16,559 nucleotides of DNA from Pirellulales bacterium (GTDB lineage Bacteria; Planctomycetota; Planctomycetia; Pirellulales; Thermoguttaceae): contig DAOWNK010000037.1 of assembly GCA_030642635.1 (NCBI GenBank), positions 1 through 16,559 on the forward strand. Direction: 5' to 3'. A program made the position numbers and the translations under genes. Positions 1 to 6,415 of the stretch are shown here, one piece after another. The notes beneath the pieces were generated by a model. That model was not told the DNA's origin and ran no database searches. It saw only the letters and a program-made list of their open reading frames with translations. The first letter of the stretch is position 1. Each line of letters begins with the position of its first letter.

Positions 1-313
1 GATTTCCTCACGAAATGTGGAGAGAAAAGGGATGCCACCCCCCGTTTGGCAGGGGGCGCCACGAGGCCGTTGTTTCATCATGACGGCATGGTGACACAGT
101 TAATAATAGGATACATACAACTATACGACGGTTGCAATGGTCTGCGAGTTCCATATTTTTTGGTCTTCCGTTTCTGGGTGTAAGAGTCCAGACATAGGCT
201 GGGTTGAGCACAGCAAGCCCCACCTTCTCTAAATCCTCCGATTCCCCCCAAAGCCGGGCCTCGCTTCGCTCGACCCAGTCTACATCGGCAATCAGACGAT
301 GATTGCCGCCCCA
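1..313. other. Non-coding region with no recognisable gene
   Basis: I see no convincing coding sequence here. The open frames are short, contain repeat sequence and resemble no family I know. It holds a C-run/G-run pair at 38-56 that could form a short hairpin, an AT-rich stretch at about 95-125, and the inverted repeat described separately at 194-282. The promoter for the RRM gene begins at 314. Any upstream gene must end before this window or be too degraded to recognise. Confidence 0.6.
194..282. repeat. Inverted pair of TAGGCTGGGTCGAGC-type repeats
   Basis: Two copies of the same roughly 28-base repeat lie head to head. The first (194-221) reads TAGGCTGGGTTGAGCACAGC and continues with AAGCCCC. 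The second (253-282) is its reverse complement with some divergence, ending CTCGACCCAGTCTA. They could form a long imperfect hairpin with a loop of about 31 bases. A third, single copy lies at 14717-14746 after hpnG. This looks like a dispersed non-autonomous repeat; its function is unknown. It sits directly upstream of the RRM gene's promoter. Confidence 0.75.
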
Positions 314-342
314 TTGACATCCAGCCGGTCAAATTCGATAAT
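314..342 (+). promoter_or_regulatory. Sigma70-type promoter for the RRM gene
   Basis: A perfect -35 hexamer TTGACA (314-319) is followed after exactly 17 bases by GATAAT (337-342), which matches the -10 consensus at five of six positions. Transcription would start near 349-350, giving a leader of about 110 bases before the RRM start codon. It is the strongest promoter match in the window along with the one at 8420. Assignment rests on sequence only. Confidence 0.75.
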
Positions 343-377
343 CCATGGTTCGTGGGATGTTTTAAGCACTTCTGCTT

Positions 378-450
378 CAAGGATTACTCCTTGCCGCATT
401 TGTGTGTGCAGTTCCACGTTCGATGACCGTTCTACACACACAAGGAAAGG
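378..450 (+). promoter_or_regulatory. Structured mRNA leader of the RRM gene, possible translation switch
   Basis: Two alternative RNA structures can be drawn. One is a local hairpin, CAAGGA (378-383) with TCCTTG (388-393) and loop TTAC. The other is a 9-bp stem, TTGTGTGTG (400-408) with CACACACAA (435-443), whose right arm runs into the Shine-Dalgarno region AAGGAAAGGA (442-451). CAAGGA occurs again at 441-446, so TCCTTG can pair either with the upstream copy or with the ribosome-binding copy. This suggests an on/off switch; regulation is inferred, not shown. Confidence 0.45.
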
Positions 451-458
451 AATAGTTC

Positions 459-782
459 ATGACAAACATTTATGTTGGCAATTTGTCATTCGATGCGACC
501 GAAGAGGACCTTCGACAGGCGTTCGCCCAGTATGGCGAAGTTTCGTCAGTCAGTATCATCAACGACCGTGAAACGGGACGTTCCCGTGGTTTTGCATTTG
601 TTGAGATGTCCGATAGCGAGCAAGCGAAGGAGGCGATTGAAAAGATCAACCTTAGTGACATCGCCGGTCGCTCGGTAACTGTGAATGAAGCTCGCCCGAA
701 ATCGGATCGTCCACGTCGAGGTGGCGGTGGCAGCGGTGGCGGAGGTGGCGGCGGCGGAGGTGGCCGTCGGGGACGATGGTAG
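459..782 (+). CDS. Glycine-rich RRM-domain RNA-binding protein
   Basis: A 107-residue cytoplasmic single-stranded RNA-binding protein of the bacterial RRM type. One RRM fills residues about 3-80: RNP2 is IYVGNL (4-9) and RNP1 is RGFAFVEM (43-50), with the aromatic residues Y5, F45 and F47 that stack on RNA bases. The tail (88-107) is a glycine run with arginines ending GRRGRW, as in cyanobacterial Rbp proteins. Members of this family are often cold-induced and are thought to bind structured RNA; that role here is inference. The start is well supported by AAGGAAAGGA 7 bases before the ATG. The gene has its own promoter and a long structured leader, and it stands alone upstream of recA. Its TAG stop is the first triplet of a perfect 10-bp palindrome (780-801). 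Confidence 0.93.
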   Translation: MTNIYVGNLSFDATEEDLRQAFAQYGEVSSVSIINDRETGRSRGFAFVEMSDSEQAKEAIEKINLSDIAGRSVTVNEARPKSDRPRRGGGGSGGGGGGGGGGRRGRW

Positions 783-801
783 ATTTTGTAAACAAAATCT
801 A
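780..801. repeat. Perfect 10-bp inverted repeat at the RRM stop codon
   Basis: TAGATTTTGT (780-789), loop AA, ACAAAATCTA (792-801). The left arm starts with the TAG stop codon of the RRM gene. The stem is AT-rich, so it is a weak hairpin; it could act as a 3'-end stabiliser or modest terminator. It runs straight into the inverted repeat at 802-875. Confidence 0.7.
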
Positions 802-875
802 TTTAGCCGCTTGGCTTGCCAATCGCGTCTCGGGTGGTTGGCTGCTTCACGCGCCGTGCAAGCACGGCGGCTAAA
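802..875. repeat. Inverted-repeat element between the RRM gene and recA
   Basis: The ends are TTTAGCCGC (802-810) and its exact reverse complement GCGGCTAAA (867-875). Inside lies a strong hairpin, GCCGTGC-AA-GCACGGC (853-868). The TTTAGC/GCTAAA ends resemble those of the larger element at 9163-9236, so the two may belong to one MITE-like family. The rest of the gap up to recA (876-956) shows no clear promoter, SOS box or Shine-Dalgarno sequence. Confidence 0.6.
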
Positions 876-956
876 TGGGCAAAAAATGTCCATGTTACTT
901 CAAACGGCTGAGCGTTATGCAAATAGAACCCAAAAAACTACGTACAGCACAATACC

Positions 957-2006
<1,050 letters not shown>

Positions 2007-2009
<3 letters not shown>

Positions 2010-2126
2010 GGATTGGGGATTGGGGATTAGGGATTGGGGATTAGAAAAGCCCCCACTGCGTGCGGGGGCAAAGGCGTAGTGTGTGGGCTTGCACCAACCT
2101 GCTTTCCTAATCCCCAATCACTAATC
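2007..2126. repeat. GGGGATT array, GC hairpin and inverted CTAATCCCC unit after recA
   Basis: The segment from the recA stop to just before the protease start is made almost wholly of repeat sequence. An array of GGGATT/GGGGATT units runs 2007-2043 and starts with the recA TAG. It is followed by AAAA and a GC hairpin, GCCCCC...GGGGGC (2049-2069). At 2106-2126 a C-rich unit, CCTAATCCCCAATCACTAAT, is the inverted form of the array. The G runs at 2009-2011, 2015-2018, 2022-2025, 2030-2032 and 2036-2039 could form a G-quadruplex in the recA mRNA 3' end. The T-run that would make the hairpin a terminator lies on the minus strand. Confidence 0.8.
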
Positions 2127-2136
2127 TCTATTTATC

Positions 2137-3585
2137 ATGTCACGTTCGTTCTATTTCAAAACGATCACCGCACTGGCCGCCCTCGGCTTGACGACCGCAC
2201 CGCTCTATGCCCAAAAGCCGTCTGGGTTACATGCGGCCGCGGCGATCGAAAAGGTGTTGGTCGATGTGATCGCCCGGGCGGAGAAGTCGGTGGTTGCCGT
2301 CGCGCGGGTGCGGATCGAACGCCCCGGCGAGACATTCAACCTCGAGCCGCGGGGCGATCCGTTCGGTCGCCGCACGGCGCCAGCCGCCGGGCCGGAACCG
2401 ACCGATCCCGACTTCATTCCAAACGAATACGGCACCGGTGTGGTCGTCGGCCGTGGGCTGATACTGACCGCATACCATGTACTGGGCGAGGATAGCGAAT
2501 ACTACGTCACCACGCACCAGCGGAAGGTATATCGGGCGCGGATCAAGGCCGCCGACCCCAGGAGCGACCTGGCCGTGCTGGAGATCGAGACGGCCGGGCT
2601 GCCGCCGATCCGCTTCGGCGACGCGGCAAACGTAAAAAAAGGGCAGATCGTCGTTACGCTTGGCAATCCCTACGCCGTTGCACGAGACGGACAGCCCAGC
2701 GCCGGCTGGGGGATCGTCTCGAACCTTGCCCGAAAGGCGCCGCCGACCCCGGGCGATACGGAAACCTCCGACCGGCCGACGCTGCACCACTTCGGTACGC
2801 TTATCCAAACCGACGCCAGGCTAAACCTGGGCACAAGCGGCGGGCCGGTTGTGAACCTCCGCGGCGAGCTGATCGGCCTGAGCGTAGCCTGGGCAGCCAC
2901 GGCCGGGCACCAAACCGCCGCAGGATACGCCATTCCGGTCGATAAGACGTTCCGTCGAATAATCGACGTGCTGAAGCAGGGCCGCGAGGTAGAGTACGGA
3001 TTCCTCGGCATCCAGCCGGGCAACCTGCAGCCAAAGGAACTGTCGGCCGGGTTGCACGGCATCCGAGTCCGCCGCGTGGTGCCCGGCACGCCCGCCCAAC
3101 GGTACGGGCTGAAGGTCGACGACGTGGTTACCGCAGTGAACGACACGCCGTTGCACGAATCCGACGACCTGGTCCTTGAGGTCGGTCGGCTGCCGGTCGA
3201 GGCAGTCGCACGCTTCAGCGTGTTGCGCGGTCGAAAGAGCCGCACGCTGAGCGTCACCTTGGCGAAGTATCCCGTACAAGGCCGAAAAATCGTCACCACG
3301 CCGGGGCCGAGTTGGCGCGGCATGAGAGTGGACTACACAACGGCCGTGGCCGATCCGGATCGCCGGGCGCCGTTCGACGTTGGGGTGATCGTCGTCCAGC
3401 TCGATCAGTCCGGCCCGGCATGGCAGGCCGGGTTGCGCCGTGGGATGCTCATCAGCCACGTCGGCCGAGTGCCGGTCCGTACGCCACGTGAGTTTTACAC
3501 ACAGGTTGCCGGCAAGTCCGGCCCGGTGCAACTACGCATGGCCGACGACGATGCAACGATACTGACCGTAGCACCGGGTCCATAG
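2137..3585 (+). CDS. HtrA/DegP-like exported serine protease with two PDZ domains
   Basis: A 482-residue S1C-type trypsin-like peptidase, probably periplasmic and acting in protein quality control. Residues 1-25 form a signal peptide (hydrophobic TITALAALGLTTAPL, then a likely cut after LYA). The protease domain spans about 95-275 with the complete triad: H114 in TAYHVL, D144 in SDLAVL and S234 in GTSGGPV. The usual family forms are TNxHV and GNSGGP, so this is a variant subfamily. Two PDZ domains follow: PDZ1 at about 286-376 (starting YGFLGIQ) and PDZ2 at about 393-478 (GVIVVQL...GPAWQAGLRRGM). The spacing after the signal peptide is filled by a helical segment and a Pro-rich linker. There is no Shine-Dalgarno sequence; the ATG follows repeat sequence. 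It has no operon partner. The precise substrate cannot be told. Confidence 0.9.
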   Translation: MSRSFYFKTITALAALGLTTAPLYAQKPSGLHAAAAIEKVLVDVIARAEKSVVAVARVRIERPGETFNLEPRGDPFGRRTAPAAGPEPTDPDFIPNEYGTGVVVGRGLILTAYHVLGEDSEYYVTTHQRKVYRARIKAADPRSDLAVLEIETAGLPPIRFGDAANVKKGQIVVTLGNPYAVARDGQPSAGWGIVSNLARKAPPTPGDTETSDRPTLHHFGTLIQTDARLNLGTSGGPVVNLRGELIGLSVAWAATAGHQTAAGYAIPVDKTFRRIIDVLKQGREVEYGFLGIQPGNLQPKELSAGLHGIRVRRVVPGTPAQRYGLKVDDVVTAVNDTPLHESDDLVLEVGRLPVEAVARFSVLRGRKSRTLSVTLAKYPVQGRKIVTTPGPSWRGMRVDYTTAVADPDRRAPFDVGVIVVQLDQSGPAWQAGLRRGMLISHVGRVPVRTPREFYTQVAGKSGPVQLRMADDDATILTVAPGP

Positions 3586-3638
3586 CCGCTTGCGGCTTAG
3601 CGGTTGAGCCGGCTATTCATGGTGCGTTCCACGCACCC
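3583..3638 (+). terminator. Hairpins at the end of the protease gene
   Basis: Two hairpins follow one another. The first starts in the TAG stop codon: AGCCGC-TT-GCGGCT (3584-3597), nested in an outer pairing TAGCCG (3583-3588) with CGGCTA (3610-3615). The second is GGTGCG-TTCCA-CGCACC (3621-3637), perfect and GC-rich. Neither is followed by a T-run, so they may be dispersed repeats that block or stabilise the 3' end rather than a classical intrinsic terminator. Confidence 0.5.
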
Positions 3639-3704
3639 TACAAAACTACATGACTGTCTACTGTCGGCCTGACCACAAAGCATCCTTTTAGGTTCACACA
3701 GGGG

Positions 3705-3732
3705 TTGCCAGTTTTGCCGGTTCAGTTATCAT
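3705..3732 (+). promoter_or_regulatory. Probable promoter for the DUF4160-DUF2442-UROD operon
   Basis: TTGCCA (3705-3710, five of six to TTGACA), a 16-base spacer, then TATCAT (3727-3732, five of six to TATAAT). Predicted transcription start is near 3739-3740, giving a leader of about 55 bases. The following sequence is visibly AT-richer than the flanking protease gene. Confidence 0.55.
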
Positions 3733-3793
3733 TAACGGTAGACTATATCTTTACTGGTGGTTTGCACGCTACATTGAAGTTGGACGGGGACAG

Positions 3794-4030
3794 ATGCCAA
3801 CAGCCCTGAAAATAGGCCCGTATCGATTCTTTTTCGTTTCCCTTGACTACAATGAGCCTCCGCACATTCATGTGAGACGGGAGAACATGGTCGCCAAGTT
3901 TTGGCTTGACCCGGTCTCGTTGCAAAAGACCGGCGGATTCAATCGGATTGAGCTAAATAAAATTGCCAAGCTCGTAAACGAAAAACAAGAGCATTTATTG
4001 GAGAAATGGCATGAATTCTTCGGCAATTGA
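3794..4030 (+). CDS. DUF4160 family protein
   Basis: A 78-residue protein matching what I know of the DUF4160 family over its full length: N-terminal MPTALKIGPYRFFF, the conserved EPPHIHV block (residues 21-27), then KFWLDPV (35-41), and a C-terminal helix ending EKWHEFFGN. The family has no established biochemical function; its members are commonly encoded next to DUF2442 proteins in an arrangement that resembles toxin-antitoxin pairs. Here the stop codon lies 20 bases inside the following DUF2442 gene, so translation is probably coupled. The segment is AT-richer than its neighbours, hinting at horizontal gain. Family assignment is confident; the toxin-antitoxin role is inference. Confidence 0.85.
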   Translation: MPTALKIGPYRFFFVSLDYNEPPHIHVRRENMVAKFWLDPVSLQKTGGFNRIELNKIAKLVNEKQEHLLEKWHEFFGN

Positions 4031-4331
4031 AATTCAGGAAGCAAGTGCCCGGCATGTCACCGTTGATGAAGATTCATTAACAGTCGATCTTGTTGATGGG
4101 CGTACCGTCATTGTGCCGCTGTTGTGGTATCCACGCTTATGGCACGGCACGATAATAGAGCGAGGCCGTTTCGAAATACTCGCCGGCGGTACGCTAATAC
4201 ACTGGCCCGATTTGGATGAAGACCTTAGCGTTTCCGGCATTATCGCCGGGCACCGGTCGGGTGAAAGTCAACAATCACTGAAAGAATGGCTGGAAGAACG
4301 CAAAGCAAACGGCATAGGCGCCGATTCATGA
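4011..4331 (+). CDS. DUF2442 family protein
   Basis: A 106-residue protein with the DUF2442 pattern: a short beta-rich N-terminal half with LVDGRTVIVPLLWYPRL (residues 27-43) and the conserved GTLIHWPDLDEDLSVSGII block (59-77). An extra charged tail (about 81-106) ends ERKANGIGADS. The family lacks a proven function. It overlaps the DUF4160 gene by 20 bases at its start and shares an ATGA overlap with the UROD-like gene at its end, so all three genes probably form one translationally coupled operon. The ATG at 4011 gives the typical family N-terminus. Role with DUF4160 as a two-protein module is plausible but untested. Confidence 0.83.
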   Translation: MNSSAIEIQEASARHVTVDEDSLTVDLVDGRTVIVPLLWYPRLWHGTIIERGRFEILAGGTLIHWPDLDEDLSVSGIIAGHRSGESQQSLKEWLEERKANGIGADS

Positions 4332-5590
4332 ATGCACGTGAACGCCTGGCCGCCACGTTGAATCATCGTCAACCGGATCGCGTGTGCGTCGATTTCGGCG
4401 CCACGCCTGTTACCGGTATCCATGTGGCCGTGGTGGACAAACTGCGCAAGGCGGTGCTCGGCGACGATGGCCGGCGCGTCAAGGTCTGCGAGCCGTACCA
4501 GATGCTCGGCGAGATCGACGACGAGTTGCGCGAGGCCCTGGGCATCGACGTGATCGGCAAGATGCCTCGCAAAAGCATGTTCGGCACCGATGAAAGCGAC
4601 TGGAAGCCGTTTACGATGTTCGACGGCGCCGAGGTGCTCGTGCCGCACAACTTCAACACGGCCGTTGAAGAATCGACCGGTGATATTCTGGTCTACCCCG
4701 AGGGCGACACGTCCGTTCCTCCCTCCGGTCACATGCCCAAAGGCGGGTACTTTTTCGACTCCATCATTCGTCAGGAACCGATCGACGATGACAAACTCGA
4801 CCCGGTCGACAACCTCGAAGAGTTCAGCCTGCTGGGGCGGGCCGATCTGGCTTACTTCAAACAGGCCAAGCGGTGGTTCGAGGATCGCAGCCGGTTCGGC
4901 TCGGTTCTGATCATTCCCGGTTCAGCGTTCGGCGATATCGCCCTGGTGCCGGCGCCGTTTCTGAAACATCCCAAAGGCATCCGCGACATCGAAGAGTGGT
5001 ACATCTCCACCGCCATGCGAGTCGATTACGTCAAGACCGTCTTTGAAAAACAGTGTGATATCGCCTTGCAAAATATCCAGACGCTCATCGACCTGTTCGG
5101 CGACGTGGTGCAGGTGGCGATGATCACCGGCACGGACTTCGGCACACAGCGCGGGCCGTTCATTTCCCGAAATACCTACCGCGATTTGTACCGTCCTTTC
5201 CACGTGCAGGTCAACAAACTGATCCACGAAAAAAGCAACTGGAAAACATTCATTCATACCTGCGGCGGTGTGTGGGATTTGATCCCCGATTTCATCGATG
5301 CGGGCTTCGATATCCTCAACCCCGTTCAGTGTTCGGCGGCGAAGATGGACCCGCGCGAGTTGAAAAAGGAGTTCGGCAAGGACATCGTTTTTTGGGGCGG
5401 AGGGGTCGATACACAAAAAACACTGCCGTTCGGCACGCCCGAGGAGGTCTACGACGAGGTCCGCCGGCGCATCGACATCTTCAATGACGGCGGTGGGTTC
5501 GTCTTTAACTCCATTCACAACGTCCAGGGCAACGCACCAATCGGAAATGTTCTGGCCATGTTCAAAGCCGTCCGTGAGAGCTATCAGTGA
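4328..5590 (+). CDS. Uroporphyrinogen decarboxylase superfamily protein (methyltransferase-like)
   Basis: A 420-residue TIM-barrel protein of the UROD/MtaA-type superfamily. The start chosen is the ATG overlapping the DUF2442 stop (ATGA), because MNARERLAATLNHRQPDRV is the family's standard N-terminus; an in-frame ATG at 4286 would add 14 atypical residues. Near the C-terminus are FIHTCGGVWDLIPDFIDAGF (308-327) and NPVQCSAAKMDP (331-342). H310, C312 and C335 resemble the zinc ligands of corrinoid-dependent methyltransferases of this superfamily. FWGGGVDTQ (355-363) and the final HNVQGNAPIGNVLAMF are also typical. It is unlikely to be the haem enzyme HemE, which lacks this HxC motif. Substrate is unknown; transfer of a methyl group is inference. 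The last codons and the TGA stop merge into a CAGCTATCAG repeat array. Confidence 0.85.
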   Translation: MNARERLAATLNHRQPDRVCVDFGATPVTGIHVAVVDKLRKAVLGDDGRRVKVCEPYQMLGEIDDELREALGIDVIGKMPRKSMFGTDESDWKPFTMFDGAEVLVPHNFNTAVEESTGDILVYPEGDTSVPPSGHMPKGGYFFDSIIRQEPIDDDKLDPVDNLEEFSLLGRADLAYFKQAKRWFEDRSRFGSVLIIPGSAFGDIALVPAPFLKHPKGIRDIEEWYISTAMRVDYVKTVFEKQCDIALQNIQTLIDLFGDVVQVAMITGTDFGTQRGPFISRNTYRDLYRPFHVQVNKLIHEKSNWKTFIHTCGGVWDLIPDFIDAGFDILNPVQCSAAKMDPRELKKEFGKDIVFWGGGVDTQKTLPFGTPEEVYDEVRRRIDIFNDGGGFVFNSIHNVQGNAPIGNVLAMFKAVRESYQ

Positions 5591-5706
5591 GCAGTCAGTT
5601 ATCAGCTATCAGCTATCAGCTTTCAGTCCCTGGAAACAGTGTTTTCTGCGGGATTTCGAGCTGATAGCTGACCGCTGATAGCTGACTGCTGATAGCTAAT
5701 AGCTGA
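5580..5706. repeat. Inverted CAGCTATCAG repeat arrays between convergent genes
   Basis: The left arm (5580-5626) is a tandem of TATCAGC/AGTCAGT units that begins inside the last codons of the UROD-like gene and contains its TGA stop. The right arm (5659-5706) is the same family in inverted orientation, with repeated GCTGATAGCTGA units. About 32 unrelated bases separate them. The two arms could fold into a long imperfect hairpin serving both convergent genes as a 3' boundary. Confidence 0.85.
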
Positions 5707-5709
5707 CCA

Positions 5710-5727
5710 CCGGGTGTATTCACCCGG
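5710..5727 (-). terminator. Hairpin directly after the thpR stop codon
   Basis: CCGGGTG (5710-5716), loop TATT, CACCCGG (5721-5727): a perfect 7-bp GC-rich stem located two bases beyond the thpR TAG (minus strand, 5732-5730). No T-run follows on the minus strand. It may stabilise or end the thpR message, or be a repeat element. Confidence 0.5.
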
Positions 5728-5729
5728 GG

Positions 5730-6305
5730 CTAAGTGCCCAGCCTTGCCCGACCCAGGGCCTCGTAGATCGGGCCGTTTCGCGTAAGTTGGCTGGAGAAAA
5801 CAACCACCTCTCGAACGCTGAGCCGGCCGGCGTCGAAGTCGGCATGTTGCCGGACGAGCCGGCCCAGTTCGGCCACACCGATTCCACCGCGGCGGACCCG
5901 GCCGAGCGTCAGGTGCGGTCTGAACCGGCGGTGCTCCTTGCGATAGCCTAGCTTCGCCAATTGCGACTCGACGCCGTCGTGCAGCGCGACCGCCTCCTGC
6001 TCGCCGCCGCCGGCGCCCAACCACAGCGTTCGCGGCCGGCCGGCGTTTGGAAACGCCCCGGCGCCGCGCAGCTCCAACTCGAACGGTTCGACTCTCGCGG
6101 CCCCCTGCTCGACCGCCTTGCACACCGTGGGGATTTCCTGCGACGGGACATCGCCGAGAAATTTCAGCGTCAGGTGCAGATTTTCAACGTCTACCCACTT
6201 TACATCCACCGGTGCGGTCCGCAATACTGCAATCAACTCCTCAGCGCAGCTACGATTAGTGGAGTTGATCTCCACGGCGACGAATGTGCGAAGCGTGTGT
6301 TTCAT
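5730..6305 (-). CDS. thpR: RNA 2',3'-cyclic phosphodiesterase (2H family)
   Basis: A 191-residue member of the ThpR/LigT group of 2H phosphoesterases, which hydrolyse 2',3'-cyclic phosphate ends of RNA to 2'-phosphomonoesters and can ligate tRNA halves in vitro. Both signature motifs are present: HLTLKFLG (H44) and HLTLGRV (H131), each supplying one catalytic histidine. The N-terminus RTFVAVEI is the typical first strand and the length is normal for the family. The ATG abuts the GGGAGGGATTAGGG repeat, leaving no room for a Shine-Dalgarno sequence or an ordinary promoter close by. It is transcribed away from mnmG and towards the UROD-like gene. Both thpR and mnmG act on tRNA or RNA, but a functional link is only suggestive. 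Confidence 0.93.
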   Translation of the reverse strand: MKHTLRTFVAVEINSTNRSCAEELIAVLRTAPVDVKWVDVENLHLTLKFLGDVPSQEIPTVCKAVEQGAARVEPFELELRGAGAFPNAGRPRTLWLGAGGGEQEAVALHDGVESQLAKLGYRKEHRRFRPHLTLGRVRRGGIGVAELGRLVRQHADFDAGRLSVREVVVFSSQLTRNGPIYEALGRARLGT

Positions 6306-6414
6306 GGGAGGGATTAGGGATTGGGGATTGGGGATTGGGGATTGGGGATTGGGGAAATGGATTGCAATTCCCCAGTCCCTGGCCCCTAGCCCCTAACCCC
6401 TTTATCATAACCCC
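6306..6414. repeat. Telomere-like GGGGATT array facing a C-rich array, between thpR and mnmG
   Basis: On the plus strand, GGG runs at 6306, 6310 and 6317 lead into five GGGG runs spaced exactly 7 bases apart (6323-6354) with ATT between them. A palindrome ATTGCAAT (6361-6368) marks the centre. Then come C runs at 6370-6373, 6377-6379, 6383-6386, 6390-6393, 6397-6400 and 6411-6414, separated by TAG, TAA and similar triplets. Each side can in principle form a G-quadruplex, on opposite strands. The array fills the whole space between the divergent start codons, so it must contain or replace both promoters. Confidence 0.9.
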
Positions 6415-6415
6415 T

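Noticed and set aside
8..380. Open frames on the minus strand at the left edge
   Set aside because: They run through repeat sequence, have no ribosome-binding site and resemble no family I know.
876..956. SOS (LexA) operator in front of recA
   Set aside because: I found neither a CTG-N10-CAG nor a GAAC-N4-GTTC type palindrome in the gap.
4286..4327. Upstream in-frame ATG for the UROD-like protein
   Set aside because: It adds 14 atypical basic residues and overlaps DUF2442 deeply; the ATGA-coupled start gives the family-standard N-terminus.
6306..6414. CRISPR array
   Set aside because: The units are 7 bases long with no unique spacers, and no cas genes are present.
6284..6415. N-terminal extension of MnmG upstream of 6416
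   Set aside because: It translates the GGGGATT array into GLGIGDWG repeats and lies outside the conserved MnmG N-terminus; it is open only because the array has no stop in that frame.
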